Assembly (NCBI RefSeq): GCF_030325625.1
Contig: NZ_JACAIS010000004.1
Span: forward strand, 405,846 to 469,845
DNA length: 64,000 bases
Source of the DNA: Sphingobacterium sp. N143
GTDB lineage: Bacteria > Bacteroidota > Bacteroidia > Sphingobacteriales > Sphingobacteriaceae
Direction: 5' to 3'
The translations under genes were made by a program, and so were the position numbers. Under the pieces are notes generated by a model. That model had not been told where the DNA came from. It worked only from the letters and a program-made list of their open reading frames with translations, and made no database searches. Positions 62,759-64,000 of the stretch are shown in pieces; position 1 is the stretch's first letter; the number at the start of each line of letters is the position of its first letter.

Positions 62759-63706
62759 CTAAACATGGAAGAGGCTTCCCTGCACTACTTTTTTAGCTTC
62801 CAGGCCCTTATCTATATAGGTTTGAATACCAGATTTTGGCAATCCCCAGTTAGGTGCAATCAGTAACTCTTTGTCAGCAATACCAAAAATACGCTGAATA
62901 ATCAAATCAGGGCGCAAACGCGGTATAAATTTTGACAAAAAGTCTGTATAACCTTCCATAGTGAATAAATCAAAAGGTTCGCGCTTATATTTTACGCCCA
63001 TAATGGACCCTTCCACGATATGCAAATGATGCAATTTAACGAATTTAATTTGTGGGAATCTATTGATCTCATCGGCGTATCTTAACATCATTTCCTCCGT
63101 CTCCCATGGGAAGCCAAAAATCGTATGCACACAGAGCTCCAAAGACGTATCCTTTAACATATCCATTGTCTTGACAAATTCGTCGTGTGAGCAGCCTCTA
63201 TTGATCCTATCTAAGGTATCATTATAAATGGATTCCATCCCCATTTCCAGGTCAACATCATAACGATCTGTATAAGATTCTAACAAAGCAATTTTTTCGA
63301 AGTCCAAACAATCGGGCCGCGTACCCACAGAAAGACCCAGGGTATTTTCAGGATCAATACTCAGGGCCTCATCGTACATCATTTTCAGCAAATGTGTCGG
63401 TGCATATGTATTCGTATTCGGTTGGAAATAAATAATAAATTTTTCCGCACCATAGCTATTGCGCGCGCGCTCAATTCCCGATTCGACCTGCTCCCGTATA
63501 GAAGGAATTTTTCGTGCTGTATCAGGTGTGAATGAATCCACATTACAGTATGTGCAACCGCCATAACCCTTACTGCCATCCCGGTTGGGACAAGTAAAAT
63601 TACCATCCACGATTACCTTAAACACTTTCTGTCCGTTATACTTTTGCTTTAAATAAGCTCCGTAATGATTATACGGTTTAATTCCATTGTCCAATAATGT
63701 ACCCAT
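62759..63706 (-). CDS. TIGR01212-type radical SAM protein
   Basis: The 315-residue protein has the radical SAM cluster motif in the wide form: CPNRDGSKGYGGCTYCN (Cys near residue 41, then two more 12 and 15 residues later). This spacing is typical of the TIGR01212/YhcC family. It has the core pattern of the partial TIM barrel (GLSVGTRPDCL, VDLEMGMESIYNDTL, HTIFGFPWET). The substrate is unknown. ATG at 63706 is chosen because a promoter box lies just upstream and inside the longer frame to 63775. It is transcribed towards the window interior. Confidence 0.9.
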   Translation of the reverse strand: MGTLLDNGIKPYNHYGAYLKQKYNGQKVFKVIVDGNFTCPNRDGSKGYGGCTYCNVDSFTPDTARKIPSIREQVESGIERARNSYGAEKFIIYFQPNTNTYAPTHLLKMMYDEALSIDPENTLGLSVGTRPDCLDFEKIALLESYTDRYDVDLEMGMESIYNDTLDRINRGCSHDEFVKTMDMLKDTSLELCVHTIFGFPWETEEMMLRYADEINRFPQIKFVKLHHLHIVEGSIMGVKYKREPFDLFTMEGYTDFLSKFIPRLRPDLIIQRIFGIADKELLIAPNWGLPKSGIQTYIDKGLEAKKVVQGSLFHV

Positions 63707-63713
63707 TGCGTTG

Positions 63714-63721
63714 CAAAGATA
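63714..63721 (-). promoter_or_regulatory. Putative -7 promoter box of the radical SAM gene
   Basis: TATCTTTG on the minus strand matches TAnnTTTG and ends eight bases before the ATG at 63706, giving a very short predicted leader. Confidence 0.5.
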
Positions 63722-63891
63722 AATAATAAATCCGTTATCCTTAATACAAAGACTATATACACTGTAAATAAACACGTTACAGCTTCAAGCGCTGGTTACT
63801 CCGCAGAAGGCACATTCATGCGGATAGAAGGCATACTACAAAGCTGATGCTCCACTGGCACTGCCCCCGCATCAAAACTATCCAAACGCAA

Positions 63892-63922
63892 GAAGCCCTT
63901 GACTGTTTCCAGCAAGGGCTTC
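63892..63922 (-). terminator. Hairpin downstream of the 5S rRNA
   Basis: GAAGCCCTTG and CAAGGGCTTC are perfect 10-base arms with an 11-base loop. They lie about a dozen bases after the 5S rRNA end and its T-run. No long T-run follows the stem, so it may be a processing/terminator structure of the rRNA operon rather than a classic intrinsic terminator. Confidence 0.5.
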
Positions 63923-63933
63923 CGTGTAAAAAA

Positions 63934-64000
63934 AGGCACCGACCTACTCTCCCACCTGTTACGGCAATACCATCGGCTCTGGCGGGCTTGACTGCTCTGT
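63934..64000 (-). rRNA. rrf: 5S ribosomal RNA, 3' part (runs off the window)
   Basis: On the minus strand the last 67 bases read as the 3' half of 5S rRNA, with AGAGCCGATGGTATTGCCGT and GGTGGGAGAGTAGGTCGGTG followed by CC at the end. A T-run follows immediately. The 5' half, and presumably the 23S and 16S genes, lie beyond the right edge. Confidence 0.9.

Noticed and set aside
63707..63775. N-terminal extension of the radical SAM protein
   Set aside because: It would include the promoter box at 63714-63721, and family members start near the chosen ATG.
63776..63891. Possible small gene or RNA between the radical SAM gene and the 5S hairpin
   Set aside because: This stretch is richer in GC than the neighbouring gaps, but no open frame with a plausible start or any known RNA shape was found.
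1..64000. CRISPR arrays, insertion sequences, integrases, prophage genes
   Set aside because: No regular spaced repeats, no transposase or integrase motifs and no phage-type genes were seen.

Overview
The window looks like chromosomal DNA of a Bacteroidota bacterium, most likely a Sphingobacterium-type member of the Sphingobacteriaceae. The evidence is its AT-rich composition, SusC/SusD pairs, a FecI/FecR locus, a hybrid two-component regulator, a type IX secretion (T9SS) sorting domain, the long three-domain IspG, and many promoter boxes of the Bacteroidota -7 form TAnnTTTG. No phage, insertion sequence, CRISPR array or tRNA was seen. The right edge enters an rRNA operon (3' part of a 5S rRNA, minus strand).

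Layout, left to right. 1-1970: a minus-strand ECF sigma / FecR / TonB-receptor locus; the sigma gene carries an in-frame amber stop in its DNA-binding region 4. 2152-5337: a minus-strand operon of histidine kinase, response regulator, a small TPR membrane protein and hemE. 5538-11123: HAD phosphatase, DUF1080 protein, outer-membrane beta-barrel protein, ClpS and a FabH-like ketoacyl synthase. 11182-28066: a polysaccharide utilization locus (PUL), all on the minus strand. It runs hybrid two-component regulator, GH31 with a PA14-like insert, SusC, SusD, surface lipoprotein, GH43, GH2. This enzyme set (alpha-xylosidase-like, arabinofuranosidase/xylosidase-like, beta-galactosidase-like) resembles a xyloglucan side-chain locus without a backbone endoglucanase. 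A pair of 18-bp direct repeats spaced 22 bp lies just upstream of the GH31 promoter and is a good candidate operator for the regulator.

28162-33951: an ATP synthase operon (atpZ-like, small membrane protein, atpB, E, F, H, A, G) lacking atpD and atpC, with stable stem-loops after atpE and between atpA and atpG. 34028-45642: Pif1-like helicase, sugar-isomerase-type cupin, topoisomerase IV subunit B, PurU, a 592-residue cysteine-rich protein of unknown function, an rRNA methyltransferase with a TTG start, an MlaEF-type ABC pair and a LiaF-like membrane protein. 45688-62634: housekeeping genes ispG, kup, rlmF, amino-acid permease, ACP phosphodiesterase, tyrS, GNAT, ftsK-lolA, lytic transglycosylase, an RluB-like pseudouridine synthase with a long low-complexity N-terminus, and a MazG-like pyrophosphohydrolase. 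62759-64000: a radical SAM protein and the end of the rRNA operon.

Most genes are ordinary core genes separated by strong, often bidirectional, hairpin terminators. The parts most worth a second look are the amber-interrupted sigma factor, the PUL with its predicted operator, the unknown 592-residue protein, the link of hemE to a two-component system, and the intercistronic hairpins of the ATP synthase operon.
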